Below, one piece after another: positions 1 through 11,872 of a DNA stretch of 64,000 bases. The stretch lies in contig NZ_OCTP01000010.1 in assembly GCF_900232825.1 (NCBI RefSeq), positions 496,001 through 560,000 on the forward strand, in the 5' to 3' direction. The stretch's first letter is position 1, and each line of letters starts with the position of its first letter. The stretch is from Anaerococcus sp. Marseille-P3625 (GTDB taxonomy: Bacteria; Bacillota; Clostridia; Tissierellales; Peptoniphilaceae). A program made the translations under genes and the position numbers. The notes beneath the pieces are model-generated. The model was not told the DNA's origin. It saw only the letters and a list, made by a program, of their open reading frames with translations, and did not search any database.

Positions 1-70
1 TCAATACAACTTCTTTACCGATATCTTCTTTTCTTAATTCGCCACACATGTGGCTTCTTTTAAATTCCAT
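1..70 (-). CDS. aspS: Aspartyl-tRNA synthetase, N-terminal end only
   Basis: Only the first 23 codons are in the window; the gene runs off the left edge. The peptide begins MEFKRSHMCGELRKEDIGKE, which matches the conserved start of bacterial AspRS (R-[ST]-H-x-CGELR) just before the OB-fold anticodon-binding domain. The enzyme charges tRNA-Asp with aspartate. An AAGGAG ribosome site lies 5-10 bases upstream and overlaps the end of the metallo-hydrolase gene, so the two are probably cotranscribed. The family call rests on this short but characteristic stretch. Confidence 0.85.
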   Translation of the reverse strand, partial: MEFKRSHMCGELRKEDIGKEVVL

Positions 71-79
71 TATTACTCC

Positions 80-682
80 TTATTTTAAAAACGGATTATT
101 TTCTATTTCATAACCAATCGTTGAACTTGATCTATGTCCTGGATAAACTTTAATGTCCTTATCCAAAACGCAAATTTTATTTTTTATTGAATCAATTATT
201 GTATCATAATCTCCACCTGGAAAATCATATCTTCCAATGGATAATCTAAATAGACAATCACCAGTAAAAATATCATCATCTACTAAGAAACTCATAGAAT
301 CAAGAGTATGACCTGGAGTTTTTATAGCATTGATATGAAAAGGTTCGATAATTTCTCCATCTTTTAGATATTTATCTATTGGAACATATAGATCGTGATA
401 ATAGGACCCTAGGTTATATGTTGGATCATTTGCTATATCTTTTGCATCTTCGCTTGCATATACATCTACATCATACAAGTTTTTATAATATTCTAAGCCC
501 ATTACATGGTCAAAATGTGTATGAGTTTGTAAGATAAATTCTATTTTTATATTATTATCTTTAATGTATTTATCAACAGCTTCATCTTTATCTGCACAAT
601 CAACAATAAATCCATGGCCATCCTTGCTAACAACATATAAGTTTGCCAATGCTGGTCCTATAGTAAATTTTTTTACTTCCAT
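80..682 (-). CDS. MBL-fold metallo-hydrolase (hydroxyacylglutathione hydrolase-like)
   Basis: A 200-residue metallo-beta-lactamase-fold hydrolase. The zinc motif THTHFDHVMG sits near residue 54, followed by PGHTLDSMSF, FTGDCLF and a C-terminal VYPGH, giving the usual order of His/Asp ligands for a two-metal glyoxalase II-like enzyme. The C-terminal substrate domain of true glyoxalase II is absent, so thioester hydrolysis is possible but the substrate is unknown. The ATG at 682 overlaps the dtd stop; a TTG one codon upstream (685) is the alternative. GAAAGGG lies just upstream. The rel-dtd-MBL-aspS order is common in clostridia-like Firmicutes. Confidence 0.85.
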   Translation of the reverse strand: MEVKKFTIGPALANLYVVSKDGHGFIVDCADKDEAVDKYIKDNNIKIEFILQTHTHFDHVMGLEYYKNLYDVDVYASEDAKDIANDPTYNLGSYYHDLYVPIDKYLKDGEIIEPFHINAIKTPGHTLDSMSFLVDDDIFTGDCLFRLSIGRYDFPGGDYDTIIDSIKNKICVLDKDIKVYPGHRSSSTIGYEIENNPFLK

Positions 683-1131
683 CAAATTACCCTTTCACTA
701 TCTATAATTATTGTCACAGGTCCATCATTTGTAAGATTTACTAGCATATGAGTCTGAAATTTTCCCGTTTGAACTTTAAATCCGTCATTTACTAATTCTT
801 CTTTTAATATTTCATAAAATTCATTAGCCTTATTTGCTTTTGCAGATTCAATGAATGATGGTCTATTTCCTTTTCTTACATCTCCATACAAGGTAAATTG
901 CGAAACCAAAAGTATTTCTCCACCAACATCTTCCACTGAAAGATTCATTTTGCCTTCTTCATCTTCAAAAATTCTTAATTTTTCAATTTTTTTCTTGATA
1001 TAAGCAATGTCTTCTTTATCGTCAGTTTCTTTAACTGCAAGCAAGACCAATAAACCCTTATCTATTTTTCCTACTTCTTCATTTTCTACTATAACATTTG
1101 CTTTGCTAACTTTTTGTATTACTGCTCTCAT
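682..1131 (-). CDS. dtd: D-aminoacyl-tRNA deacylase
   Basis: 149 residues, the normal length for DTD. It hydrolyses D-amino acids (and glycine) mischarged on tRNA. Diagnostic motifs are visible: MRAVIQKVSKA at the start, SQFTLYGDVRKGNRPSF in the middle (SQxTL motif) and NDGPVT near the C-terminus (GP motif). The start overlaps the rel stop by one base and the stop overlaps the next gene, so it is translationally coupled within the rel-dtd-MBL-aspS operon. Confidence 0.95.
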   Translation of the reverse strand: MRAVIQKVSKANVIVENEEVGKIDKGLLVLLAVKETDDKEDIAYIKKKIEKLRIFEDEEGKMNLSVEDVGGEILLVSQFTLYGDVRKGNRPSFIESAKANKANEFYEILKEELVNDGFKVQTGKFQTHMLVNLTNDGPVTIIIDSERVI

Positions 1132-3320
1132 TAATTACTCACCCTAAATACACTATATACTGTTTTTATAGACTTTAACTTACTTATTACATCGTTAAGC
1201 TGATCTGTGCTATTAACCTCAACTGATAAATCTATAATACCCTCGTTATTATCATTAACTCTAGCGTTCATTCCAACGATATTAACATCTAAAGATGATA
1301 AATTTTTTGTAACATCGTATATAACAGAAGGAGTATTATGTGCAATTATTTGAATTTTTACTGGGAATTTATCAGTAGATTCGTTTTGCCAGTAAACATC
1401 AATAAGTCTTTCTGGCTGTTTATTATTAATAATGTTTGGACATGATTTTGTATGAACTGATATTCCATTACCTCTTGTTATATAGCCGATGATTGGATCT
1501 CCAGGAACTGGTGTACAGCATTTTGCAAATTTAACATCGATATTTCCTTCTAAATCACTAACTCTTACTTCTTTTTTAGAGCTTTGATTTGAAGCGTAAG
1601 TTTTATGAACTTCTATTGGTTCATTTAAAAGTTTCTCTTTATTTTCAAGATCTTTTTCTTTTTTTATCAATTTTTGAATTACTTGTTCACTTGTAATTCT
1701 ACCATAACCAACTGCTGCATACATTTGCTCGTCACTTGGAAATCCCAAGCTGTTAGCAATTTCATTAATCCATTCATCTTTTAAGAGATTTTTATAGCCT
1801 TCTCTTTGCTTTTTAATATCTCTTATGATAAGATTTTTGCCAATTTCTATGTTATCTTCTTTTTCATGTTTTTTGAAAAACTGTTTTATTTTGTTTTTCG
1901 CTTGAGAACTTTTAACAATATTTAACCAATCTTTACTAGGTCCTGAAGAATTTTTTGATGTTAAAATTTCAACCACATCTCCGGTTTTTAGTTGCTGGGT
2001 TATTGGAACTATAGATCCATTTACCTTTGCACCAATACATTTATTACCTACTTCAGTATGTACTTTGTAGGCAAAATCTATTGAGCATGAACCTAATGGC
2101 AAAGAATATATTTCACCTCTTGGTGAATAAACATAAACTTCTCTTGAGAAAAAATCATTTTTAAGCGTCTCCATAAACTGCTTATTATCTTCATGAGCTC
2201 CGCCTTCTCTTTGCCATTCCATAATTCTTCTTAAAAATTCCATGGCATTGTCAAAGTCTGTTTCTTTACTATTGTTTTCTTTGTATCTCCAATGGGCAGC
2301 AACACCATATTCACATTCTTTATGCATTTGCCTAGTTCTAATTTGAACTTCAAATGGTTTTGAATCTTCTCCAAAAACTGTAGTGTGTAAAGACCTATAA
2401 CCATTTGGCTTTGGTTGGCCAATATAATCTTTGATTCTATTTGGTATTGGTTTCCACAAGGAATGAACTTTTCCCAAAACAGCATAACACTCAGCTATGG
2501 TATCTACCAAAACTCTAACGGCTGTAAGATCGTAAATTTCTTCAAATTCGATATCATTTCTAATCATTTTTTTATAAATTGAATAAAGAGATTTTGGTCT
2601 GCCACTTATTTCAAAATCTATACCGCTATTTTTTAAGCTATTAGTAAGAGCTTCAATTATTTCATTAATATAGGCTTCTCTTTCCCTTCTCTTACTTGCT
2701 ACCATTTGTGCCAATTCATAGTATTTTTCTGGCTCCCTATATCTAAAACATAAATCTTCTAGTTCCCATTTTATAGAATAAATCCCTAGTCTATGAGCTA
2801 ATGGCACATATATCTCAATAGTTTCTGTAGCAGTTTGAATTTGTTTTTCACGAGTCTTGTATTCTAAAGTTCTCATATTGTGAAGTCTATCGGCAAGCTT
2901 TATTAGGACTACTCTTACGTCGTTACTCATAGCCATTACCATTTTACGGATATTTTCAGCTTGCTTTTCTTCTCTTGAACTGTAGTTTAAATTTTTAAGT
3001 TTGGTTACTCCATCAACTAAAAAGGTTATCTCTTCGCCAAATTCATCTTTCATCTGCTCATAAGTTACATCAGTATCTTCCAATACATCATGCATAAGAC
3101 CAGCACAAATTGTTTGATCATCAAGCTTCATTCTCGATAAAGTTTTAGCTACAGCAATTGGATGGATAAAATAATCTTCTCCAGAATTTCTTTTTTGTCC
3201 CCTATGATTAAACTCTCCGAAATAAAATGCTTTTTTAATGAGGTTAATATCTGCATTTGGATTATTTTCAAGTATATAATCTTTGAATATTTCAAATTCT
3301 TTTATAAAATCAGTTGTCAT
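1131..3320 (-). CDS. relA: Bifunctional (p)ppGpp synthetase/hydrolase
   Basis: 729 residues, full-length Rel. Domain order: HD hydrolase (HP at 53, HD at 77-78 in LMHDVLEDT), synthetase (GRPKSLYSIYKKM, then IPNRIKDYIGQPKPNGYRSL), TGS (about 395-455), zinc-finger-like CCTPVPGD region and a C-terminal ACT domain. The RIKD motif is the RxKD type of bifunctional enzymes, and the HD residues are intact, so both synthesis and hydrolysis of (p)ppGpp are expected. It mediates the stringent response at the ribosome. It lies 8 bases after recJ and overlaps dtd by one base. Confidence 0.96.
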   Translation of the reverse strand: MTTDFIKEFEIFKDYILENNPNADINLIKKAFYFGEFNHRGQKRNSGEDYFIHPIAVAKTLSRMKLDDQTICAGLMHDVLEDTDVTYEQMKDEFGEEITFLVDGVTKLKNLNYSSREEKQAENIRKMVMAMSNDVRVVLIKLADRLHNMRTLEYKTREKQIQTATETIEIYVPLAHRLGIYSIKWELEDLCFRYREPEKYYELAQMVASKRREREAYINEIIEALTNSLKNSGIDFEISGRPKSLYSIYKKMIRNDIEFEEIYDLTAVRVLVDTIAECYAVLGKVHSLWKPIPNRIKDYIGQPKPNGYRSLHTTVFGEDSKPFEVQIRTRQMHKECEYGVAAHWRYKENNSKETDFDNAMEFLRRIMEWQREGGAHEDNKQFMETLKNDFFSREVYVYSPRGEIYSLPLGSCSIDFAYKVHTEVGNKCIGAKVNGSIVPITQQLKTGDVVEILTSKNSSGPSKDWLNIVKSSQAKNKIKQFFKKHEKEDNIEIGKNLIIRDIKKQREGYKNLLKDEWINEIANSLGFPSDEQMYAAVGYGRITSEQVIQKLIKKEKDLENKEKLLNEPIEVHKTYASNQSSKKEVRVSDLEGNIDVKFAKCCTPVPGDPIIGYITRGNGISVHTKSCPNIINNKQPERLIDVYWQNESTDKFPVKIQIIAHNTPSVIYDVTKNLSSLDVNIVGMNARVNDNNEGIIDLSVEVNSTDQLNDVISKLKSIKTVYSVFRVSN

Positions 3321-3327
3321 AATTCCC

Positions 3328-5058
3328 TCATCTCAAATCTTTTATCAATATTTGTAGCTTTCTATTGCCTCTAAATTCATTTATACTTGTGTAATATGCT
3401 ATATCAATCTTGCTACCGAGGATTTTATTGGAAAATTTGTTTCTTAAATAAGAAAGACTATCTTCTCCATTAAATTTAATGGCATTTATTCTTTGACCAT
3501 TTTTATTTAATAGCAATCTCATAGTTTTTCTATTAGCTCCTATCATTTCCAGATTTTCAATTATCACACCTTTATCAGCAAAAATCGGCTTTTCAAAGTT
3601 TTTGCCAAATGGTTGTAAATTATCAATGCTTTCAGCTAATTCTAAGGACAGTTTATCAAGAGTAATGACCGTATCTATATTTACAACTTTTTGCATATCA
3701 GATTTTTTTAAAGTTGAATTTTTGTTAATTAAATTTCTAAATTCATCTATTTTTGAAATGTCAATTGATAAGCCACAAGCCATAGGATGACCACCAAAAG
3801 ACTTTAACATATTTCTAAGTTGGTCTATTGATTCGAATATATTAAAACCATCAATTGAACGACCCGAACCTTTTGCAATATCATCTTCTTTTGATTTGGA
3901 TAAAACTATAGTAGGTTTGTAATATTTTTCCTTAATTCGTCCTGCAACTATCCCGCAAATAGACTCGTTAATTGAATCATCATATACTATAATTATATCA
4001 TCTTTATATAGCTTTTGGTCTTTGATTAGATTCAAACATTTTTCTAAAGCTTTATCAGTTAAAAGTTTACGTTTATTATTTAAGTCAACTAATTGTTTTG
4101 ACATATTGTAAATATTATCTATATCTTCTTCCATAAGTAAATCTATGGCAAGTTTTGCTGAAGCGAGTCTTCCACTAGCATTCATAATTGGACCAATAAT
4201 AAACCCTAAAGTATATTCGTCAATTTTCTTATTCCACGAACTTTCTTCTAATAAAGCTTTTATTGCAAATTTTTCTGTATAATTTAATCTCTTTAGCCCT
4301 TCGATTACGAAAATGCGATTTTCATCAGTTAACGAAACCATATCGCAAACTGTTCCCATGGCTACATATTCTAATAAAGAATAGAGATATTCTAAATCCC
4401 CTTCTAATTTTTCATAAAGGGCGGAAATTAATTTAAAACAAACTCCTGCTCCACACAAGTCTTTAAAAGGGTATGAGCTATCAATTCTTTTGGGATTTAT
4501 TACAGCATCAGCTTCCGGTAATTTTTGGCTTTTCCATTGGCCATCAGTTTCAGTTTCAATTTCATGGTGGTCAGTTATTATTACTTTGATACCCTTAGCC
4601 TTTAAAGCTTCCACTTGATCAAAACCAGTTATGCCATTATCACAAGTGATAATTAAAGAAACATTATCATAAATGGCCTTACTAACCATCCCATCACTCA
4701 TGCCATATCCCTCATCAACTCTATGAGGAATATCGTAACTTATATTATCATAATAAAATAAAAGTCCGTCCATAAGTGTCATTACAGATGCAATTCCATC
4801 TTGGTCGTAGTCACCAAAAATTCTTATTTCACCATTGTTTTGCATAGTTTCTATTATCAAATCAACTGCCTTATCCATATCTTTTAATAAAAATGGATCG
4901 TGTAATTTTGATAAGCTTGGATTTAAAAACATTTCTACAATCTTTGGATCGGTAATGTTACGATTTGCCAAAATTAGAGCTTGTAATTTTGTAATCCCTT
5001 CATTTTTTAGATTAATTTCATAATTAGATTTTTTATTATATATAAACCAATTTGTCAT
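3328..5058 (-). CDS. recJ: Single-stranded-DNA 5'-3' exonuclease RecJ
   Basis: 576 residues from the ATG at 5058, chosen because AAAGGTGAT lies at ideal spacing; an upstream in-frame ATG (5079) lacks a ribosome site. DHH-family phosphoesterase: motif I IRIFGDYDQDGIAS, motif III TDHHE, then VINPKRIDSSYPFKDLCGAG; the DHHA1 part has GIVAGRIKEKYYKPTIVLS and GGHPMACGLSI. It degrades ssDNA 5'-3' in recombination and mismatch/base-excision repair. The length suits the compact RecJ core plus OB domain. First gene of the recJ-rel-dtd-MBL-aspS run, just after a terminator. Confidence 0.93.
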   Translation of the reverse strand: MTNWFIYNKKSNYEINLKNEGITKLQALILANRNITDPKIVEMFLNPSLSKLHDPFLLKDMDKAVDLIIETMQNNGEIRIFGDYDQDGIASVMTLMDGLLFYYDNISYDIPHRVDEGYGMSDGMVSKAIYDNVSLIITCDNGITGFDQVEALKAKGIKVIITDHHEIETETDGQWKSQKLPEADAVINPKRIDSSYPFKDLCGAGVCFKLISALYEKLEGDLEYLYSLLEYVAMGTVCDMVSLTDENRIFVIEGLKRLNYTEKFAIKALLEESSWNKKIDEYTLGFIIGPIMNASGRLASAKLAIDLLMEEDIDNIYNMSKQLVDLNNKRKLLTDKALEKCLNLIKDQKLYKDDIIIVYDDSINESICGIVAGRIKEKYYKPTIVLSKSKEDDIAKGSGRSIDGFNIFESIDQLRNMLKSFGGHPMACGLSIDISKIDEFRNLINKNSTLKKSDMQKVVNIDTVITLDKLSLELAESIDNLQPFGKNFEKPIFADKGVIIENLEMIGANRKTMRLLLNKNGQRINAIKFNGEDSLSYLRNKFSNKILGSKIDIAYYTSINEFRGNRKLQILIKDLR

Positions 5059-5111
5059 AACATCACCTTTCATATACAAAAAATTATACCATTTTTAGAA
5101 AGTTTATAAAG

Positions 5112-5129
5112 AAAAAAGGCCCTTAGGCC

Positions 5130-5131
<2 letters not shown>
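5112..5131 (-). terminator. Rho-independent terminator after yajC
   Basis: On the minus strand AAGGCC-TAAG-GGCCTT forms a 6-bp stem followed by TTTTTC. It overlaps the yajC stop codon and separates the ruv-queA-tgt-yajC operon from recJ. Confidence 0.85.
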
Positions 5132-7539
<2,408 letters not shown>

Positions 7540-8547
7540 TCATTCCTCGTATTTTAGTCCATAATGTTTATAAGCATTTCTCGTTAATATCCTACCTCTT
7601 GGAGTTCTTGATAAAAAACCAATTTGCAAAAGATAAGGCTCATAAACATCTTCTATAGTTACATTTTCTATTCCTGTAGATGCTGCAATTGTATCTACGC
7701 CAACAGGTCCACCGTTAAAATTTTCATACATAGTCATAACTATTTTTTTATCCATAGTATCAAGACCCATCTCATCAATTTCAAGCAAAGAAAGTCCCTC
7801 TTTGCTAGTTTGATAATCGATTTTTCTATCTTTTCTTACAATTGCATAGTCTCTAACTCTTTTTAATAATCTGTTGGCAATCCTCGGTGTGCCTCTAGAT
7901 CTTTTGGCAATTTCATAAGCTGCATCATCTTCTATTTCAATATTTAAAATCCCAGCAGATCTTTTTATAATTGTTGTTAAATCATCTGCTTCATAAAGAT
8001 TTAATGATAGCATAACACCAAATCTATCTCTTAGTGGTGCAGATAGCATACCAGATCTTGTGGTAGCTCCGACAAGGGTAAATTTTTCCAGATCAATACG
8101 AATAGATTGTGCGTTAGGACCTTTACCTACAATGATATCAAGGACAAAATCTTCCATGGCAGAATATAATATTTCTTCTACAGACCTATTAATTCTATGA
8201 ATTTCATCAATAAAAAGCACATCGCCGTACTTCAAATTTGTAAGAATACTTGCAAGATCAGAAGGTCTTTCTATGGCTGGACCACTTGTAACTCTAATAT
8301 TTACACCAAGTTCGTTTGCTATTATTGTAGATAGGGTAGTTTTACCAAGTCCCGGCGGGCCTTGCAAAAGTACATGATCTAGTGGTTCTTTTCTTGAAAG
8401 TGAGGATTTAATAAATATATCAAGTTTTTCCTTAACCTTATCTTGACCAATATATTCTTTAAGCCACTTAGGTCTTATTGAATTTTCATTAGTCAAATCT
8501 TCCACTAACTCGTTAGATCCAACTATTCTTTCATTTGCATCATACAT
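7540..8547 (-). CDS. ruvB: Holliday junction branch migration ATPase RuvB
   Basis: 335 residues from ATG 8547. GGGAG lies 8 bases upstream of this ATG; an in-frame GTG three codons upstream abuts the ribosome site and is unlikely. AAA+ features: Walker [11 protein letters not shown], Walker [11 protein letters not shown], sensor 1 VGATTRSG, arginine finger region APLRDRFG, and a C-terminal winged helix. Drives branch migration with RuvA and RuvC, which precede it in the operon. Confidence 0.97.
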   Translation of the reverse strand: MYDANERIVGSNELVEDLTNENSIRPKWLKEYIGQDKVKEKLDIFIKSSLSRKEPLDHVLLQGPPGLGKTTLSTIIANELGVNIRVTSGPAIERPSDLASILTNLKYGDVLFIDEIHRINRSVEEILYSAMEDFVLDIIVGKGPNAQSIRIDLEKFTLVGATTRSGMLSAPLRDRFGVMLSLNLYEADDLTTIIKRSAGILNIEIEDDAAYEIAKRSRGTPRIANRLLKRVRDYAIVRKDRKIDYQTSKEGLSLLEIDEMGLDTMDKKIVMTMYENFNGGPVGVDTIAASTGIENVTIEDVYEPYLLQIGFLSRTPRGRILTRNAYKHYGLKYEE

Positions 8548-8559
8548 TACATCCACTCC

Positions 8560-9147
8560 CTACAAAAGTCTTTTAAGACTTTCTTTAACAAGCTCTTCTA
8601 AAGTTAAATCTGAAGTCTTTAATTCATTTAAGACATGATTGATATCGTTTTGTGCATAGCCAAGATTTATTAAAGCTTCTCTAGCAACCTCAATATCTTC
8701 ATTAACATTAGTAAGTGTTTTCTTGGAATCAGTTTTAATATTTGGCATTTGTTTAATTTTATCAATAAGTTCTAAAATTATCCTACTTGCAGTTTTATTT
8801 CCAATTCCCTTAGCCTTGGTTAATTTATCAATATCACTTTCTATTATCGCTAGTTTTATATCATCTACTTCAAGAGATGATAAGATTCCTATGGCATTTT
8901 TTGGTCCTATTGATGAAACAGATGTTAAAAGTAAAAACATCTCAAGTTCATCTTTGGAGTAAAAACCATACAGACTCATATCATCTTCTCTAACTTGCAA
9001 AGAAGTATAAATTTTGTATTCATTATTTAATTCTATTAAAGAAAGTGTTGAAAGAGAAGACTTTATCAAATATCCAATGTTATTATTTTCTATAACAAAT
9101 TCACTTTCGCTTATCGATCTAACATCTCCGATTATATATGAAATCAT
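8560..9147 (-). CDS. ruvA: Holliday junction DNA-binding subunit RuvA
   Basis: 195 residues. N-terminal OB-fold (MISYIIGDVRSISE), tandem helix-hairpin-helix region (LLTSVSSIGPKNAIGIL and LTKAKGIGNKTASRIILEL), linker, and C-terminal domain III (EALINLGYAQNDI) that contacts RuvB. It overlaps ruvC by one base. Confidence 0.96.
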   Translation of the reverse strand: MISYIIGDVRSISESEFVIENNNIGYLIKSSLSTLSLIELNNEYKIYTSLQVREDDMSLYGFYSKDELEMFLLLTSVSSIGPKNAIGILSSLEVDDIKLAIIESDIDKLTKAKGIGNKTASRIILELIDKIKQMPNIKTDSKKTLTNVNEDIEVAREALINLGYAQNDINHVLNELKTSDLTLEELVKESLKRLL

Positions 9148-9641
9148 TAATTCATCCTAAAATTTTCTTTATATTTTTGACTTAAAGCATGACAAAGTGC
9201 AACAGATAAGGCATCTGCTGCGTCATCAGGTTTGGGTATTTGTTTTAAATTTAAAAGAGTAGTAACCGTTTTTTGCATTTGACTTTTACTAGCTCTGCCA
9301 TAACCTGTAATTGATTGTTTAATTTGTAAGGGTGTATATTCATAAATTGGAAGAGCATTTTCTTCTGCACATAGAATTTGTATTCCTCTTGCATGGCCAA
9401 CTGTTATGGCTGTTTTTACATTTTGATTAAAAAATAACTCTTCAATGGCAAACTCATCAGGTTTAAATTCCTTTATAATATCATTTAAATTATCATAAAG
9501 TACCTTTAACCTATGGGGAGTTTTACTCTTACTGGATGTAGTAACTACACCATTTTCTATTACTTTAACCTTGTTTCCATCAAATTCAACCACGCCATAA
9601 CCCATGATTGCAATCCCTGGATCTATTCCTAAAATTATCAT
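9147..9641 (-). CDS. ruvC: Holliday junction resolvase RuvC
   Basis: 164 residues. Acidic catalytic residues are visible in ILGIDPGIAIMGYGVV (D7), FAIEELFFNQNVKTAI (E67 region) and PDDAADALSVALCH near the C-terminus. First of the ruvC-ruvA-ruvB-queA-tgt-yajC operon; a terminator for the preceding gene lies directly upstream. Confidence 0.96.
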   Translation of the reverse strand: MIILGIDPGIAIMGYGVVEFDGNKVKVIENGVVTTSSKSKTPHRLKVLYDNLNDIIKEFKPDEFAIEELFFNQNVKTAITVGHARGIQILCAEENALPIYEYTPLQIKQSITGYGRASKSQMQKTVTTLLNLKQIPKPDDAADALSVALCHALSQKYKENFRMN

Positions 9642-9650
9642 AATTCCTAA

Positions 9651-9673
9651 TAAAAAAGAGCTTTTAAAGCTCT
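9651..9673 (-). terminator. Terminator between the 9.7-10.4-kb gene and ruvC
   Basis: AGAGCTT-TAA-AAGCTCT hairpin on the minus strand (9657-9673) followed by TTTTTTA. It overlaps the stop of the upstream gene and isolates the ruv operon. Confidence 0.85.
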
Positions 9674-10391
9674 ATTGATATCTTTCTAATACTTCTCTTA
9701 TGAGTCCTCTGAAATAATATTCTGCATAAACATCTACTACGGATTTATATAAATAAGAAACAGATTTCTCATATATTTTTTTCATTTGCTTTAAGGTAAT
9801 ATCTTCCGCATAAATAGAATTTGAATCGTCAAACTTCAATTGCCTATGGGTGCTTTGATCCAAAGTTAATATATTAGCCTTTATCTTTAACTTGCAATAT
9901 TTTCCCATATCTCTTGTAAGATTTGATACAAGTGCCTTATCAGAATATATCTTTTCCTTAAAATTCTCACCAATTTGTAAAATTTTGCTTTCCCTTTTTG
10001 AACTTGGATAAGACAAAGTATCCATCATGTAAGAAACTCCAAAAGTCTCAATTAGTTCATATTCAAGTTTATCTATCATTTTTTTATCTCTAAAAGCTCT
10101 GTATTGAGCTTTAATTGATATCAAATATTCATAACGATTCAAATCATTTGAAATAAGATTTTCTAAATTATTAATAATTTGATCAATATTAGATAAATCG
10201 TAAAAAAACTTTTTTATATTTTTTATGACATAATCTTTCATATAAAAATCATTTTTTGAAAATTGTACAAAATTTCTATCATATAATAAAGACATAAGCG
10301 TATTAAATGAGTATATATCTTCATTAATCAAAAAGTTATATTCAAGTTTTTCAATTATTGGATATTGTTCACTAGCTTGTGCCTTCATCAT
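9672..10391 (-). CDS. Conserved protein of unknown function
   Basis: 239 residues from ATG 10391, chosen for GAGGT five bases upstream; an in-frame start nine codons earlier lacks a ribosome site. No family recognised. It is soluble, largely alpha-helical, rich in Lys, Tyr and Asp, with no signal peptide, no membrane segment and no Cys/His metal pattern. It stands alone between two terminators. A distant resemblance to cytosolic helical scaffolds cannot be argued from sequence alone. Confidence 0.6.
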   Translation of the reverse strand: MMKAQASEQYPIIEKLEYNFLINEDIYSFNTLMSLLYDRNFVQFSKNDFYMKDYVIKNIKKFFYDLSNIDQIINNLENLISNDLNRYEYLISIKAQYRAFRDKKMIDKLEYELIETFGVSYMMDTLSYPSSKRESKILQIGENFKEKIYSDKALVSNLTRDMGKYCKLKIKANILTLDQSTHRQLKFDDSNSIYAEDITLKQMKKIYEKSVSYLYKSVVDVYAEYYFRGLIREVLERYQ

Positions 10392-10460
10392 TTCTACCTC
10401 GTTATTACATTTTAACACAAAATTTAATATATTTATTTAGATATATTTCCAAGAAAAATA

Positions 10461-10532
10461 AAAAAAGCTAAATTTTAAGTAAAAATATGCATTATGATTA
10501 AATATTTGAATAATGCTCTAAAAATTTAGCTT
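10461..10532 (-). terminator. Terminator with an unusually long two-tier stem
   Basis: Outer arms AAGCTAAATTTT (10465-10476) and AAAATTTAGCTT (10521-10532) are perfect complements. Inside, GCATTAT (10489-10495) pairs with ATAATGC (10510-10516). On the minus strand the 3' arm runs into TTTTTTATTTTT. It ends transcription of the HAD phosphatase gene. Confidence 0.75.
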
Positions 10533-10562
10533 ATAAAATTTTTAAAATAAAATTTTATTCAT

Positions 10563-11306
10563 TTAAAATTTTTTAAAATTTGTTTTTAAATTGGAAAGAT
10601 TAAAACTATAATTTACATCCTTGCGTTCAATATCAATTACTGTTTTTTTTCTTAATTCCTCATCTTCAAAAAGTTTGTCTATTAGTTCAAAAGATGGATT
10701 TATAGCATGTGGGAATCCCACCATTTGAAACATGGTTATATCACCATTTGTGTCGCCATAAGCATAAGATTTACTTAAATCTAGTTTATAAGTTTCTGCC
10801 AGTTTAATTACTGCTTGAAGTTTATTTCTTCCATCCCGCATCGGTCTTACGGTCCCAGTAAATTTATCTTCATTATCAAATTCATATTTTGTGGCAATAC
10901 TTAGATCGGCTCCATAAATTTTGGCAAAATTATCTACTAAAAATTCTGGAGATCCTGAAATAAAAAATATCAGATAACCATTTTTTTTATGAAATTCCAC
11001 AGCTTTTTTAGTAAACATATAAACTTTATTTTTATTTTTTTCTATAACTATCTTAGAGTACTTATCTATGGTTTTTCTATCTATACCTACTAGCTTTTGT
11101 TGGTAAACTAGAGAAGCCTTATCCAGATAGTCTTCATAAGCTCCTAGCCTATTTTGGTATTTTTCATACAAGGGGCCAATTTCATTTTCCCGTGCAGTTT
11201 TAGGAATTATTCCATCATTTGTAAGTAGCAAAAAATGCTCTATTAATAGACTATTTCTAAATAAAGTACCGTCAATATCAAAAAATGCAGCTTTATTTTC
11301 ATGCAT
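10563..11306 (-). CDS. HAD-superfamily (IB) phosphatase, SerB-like
   Basis: 247 residues. HAD motif I FFDIDGTLFR (nucleophile D10, D12), motif II FFISGSPEF, motif III Lys in RDGRNKLQAV and motif IV SYAYGDTNGDITMF. The cap insertion and the SGSP motif place it in subfamily IB with phosphoserine phosphatase-like enzymes; the substrate is unknown. An uncharacterised membrane protein gene lies 11 bases upstream. Residues needed for phosphatase activity appear intact. Confidence 0.85.
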   Translation of the reverse strand: MHENKAAFFDIDGTLFRNSLLIEHFLLLTNDGIIPKTARENEIGPLYEKYQNRLGAYEDYLDKASLVYQQKLVGIDRKTIDKYSKIVIEKNKNKVYMFTKKAVEFHKKNGYLIFFISGSPEFLVDNFAKIYGADLSIATKYEFDNEDKFTGTVRPMRDGRNKLQAVIKLAETYKLDLSKSYAYGDTNGDITMFQMVGFPHAINPSFELIDKLFEDEELRKKTVIDIERKDVNYSFNLSNLKTNFKKF

Positions 11307-11316
11307 AGCTTTACCT

Positions 11317-11862
11317 TTATTTATCTTTTTTGTTATTATTGAAATCGTGATTTTCTTTTTTAAATTTATAAGCTTTAATCTTGTTATTTATACTTTTAGT
11401 ATCAATTTTTTTTGTGACGAATTTACTTTCGATTGAGTTTTTTTGCTTAAACTTTCTATTTTTTTTAGCAACTCTTTTAGGATTTGCTAGAAGTTTTTCT
11501 GGTTTTTTATTGGATGATTCTTTTTTTCCTACAGATTTATCTTCATCTATCTCTTGTGAATTTTTAATTGATTTTATTAAATCTATAATTAATGATACAA
11601 ATATTCCAACAAGTCCAGCTGAAGCTAAAAATACAGCAATCCAACTAAAATTAAGACCTTTACTCGTGGTAAAAATAGATAAAGCGTATACAAAAATTAT
11701 TATAGCTGCTATTAACATTACAAAAGAAGGTAAATATTTAGTTATTTTCTTTTTTGTTAGAAAATGTATGAGTATTGTTACAATAATATTCATAACAACT
11801 ATTATCGGTAAAATATTAAGTTTTGAGGAATAATTTGATATTAAGTTTATAATTCCTGTCAT
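11317..11862 (-). CDS. Membrane protein with basic cytoplasmic tail, unknown
   Basis: 181 residues. Three hydrophobic helices (about 19-36, 44-64 and 73-95) are followed by an about 80-residue hydrophilic tail very rich in lysine (for example NKKPEKLLANPKRVAKKNRK). No family recognised. The tail could bind nucleic acid or anionic lipid, but that is inference. It sits between a YfcE-type phosphodiesterase and a HAD phosphatase, probably in the rdgB-yfcE operon. Confidence 0.65.
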   Translation of the reverse strand: MTGIINLISNYSSKLNILPIIVVMNIIVTILIHFLTKKKITKYLPSFVMLIAAIIIFVYALSIFTTSKGLNFSWIAVFLASAGLVGIFVSLIIDLIKSIKNSQEIDEDKSVGKKESSNKKPEKLLANPKRVAKKNRKFKQKNSIESKFVTKKIDTKSINNKIKAYKFKKENHDFNNNKKDK

Positions 11863-11872
11863 AGTACCTCCT

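Noticed and set aside
11381-11833. 150-aa plus-strand frame
   Set aside because: Mirror of the lysine-rich membrane protein gene; Phe/Leu-rich shadow composition and no ribosome site.
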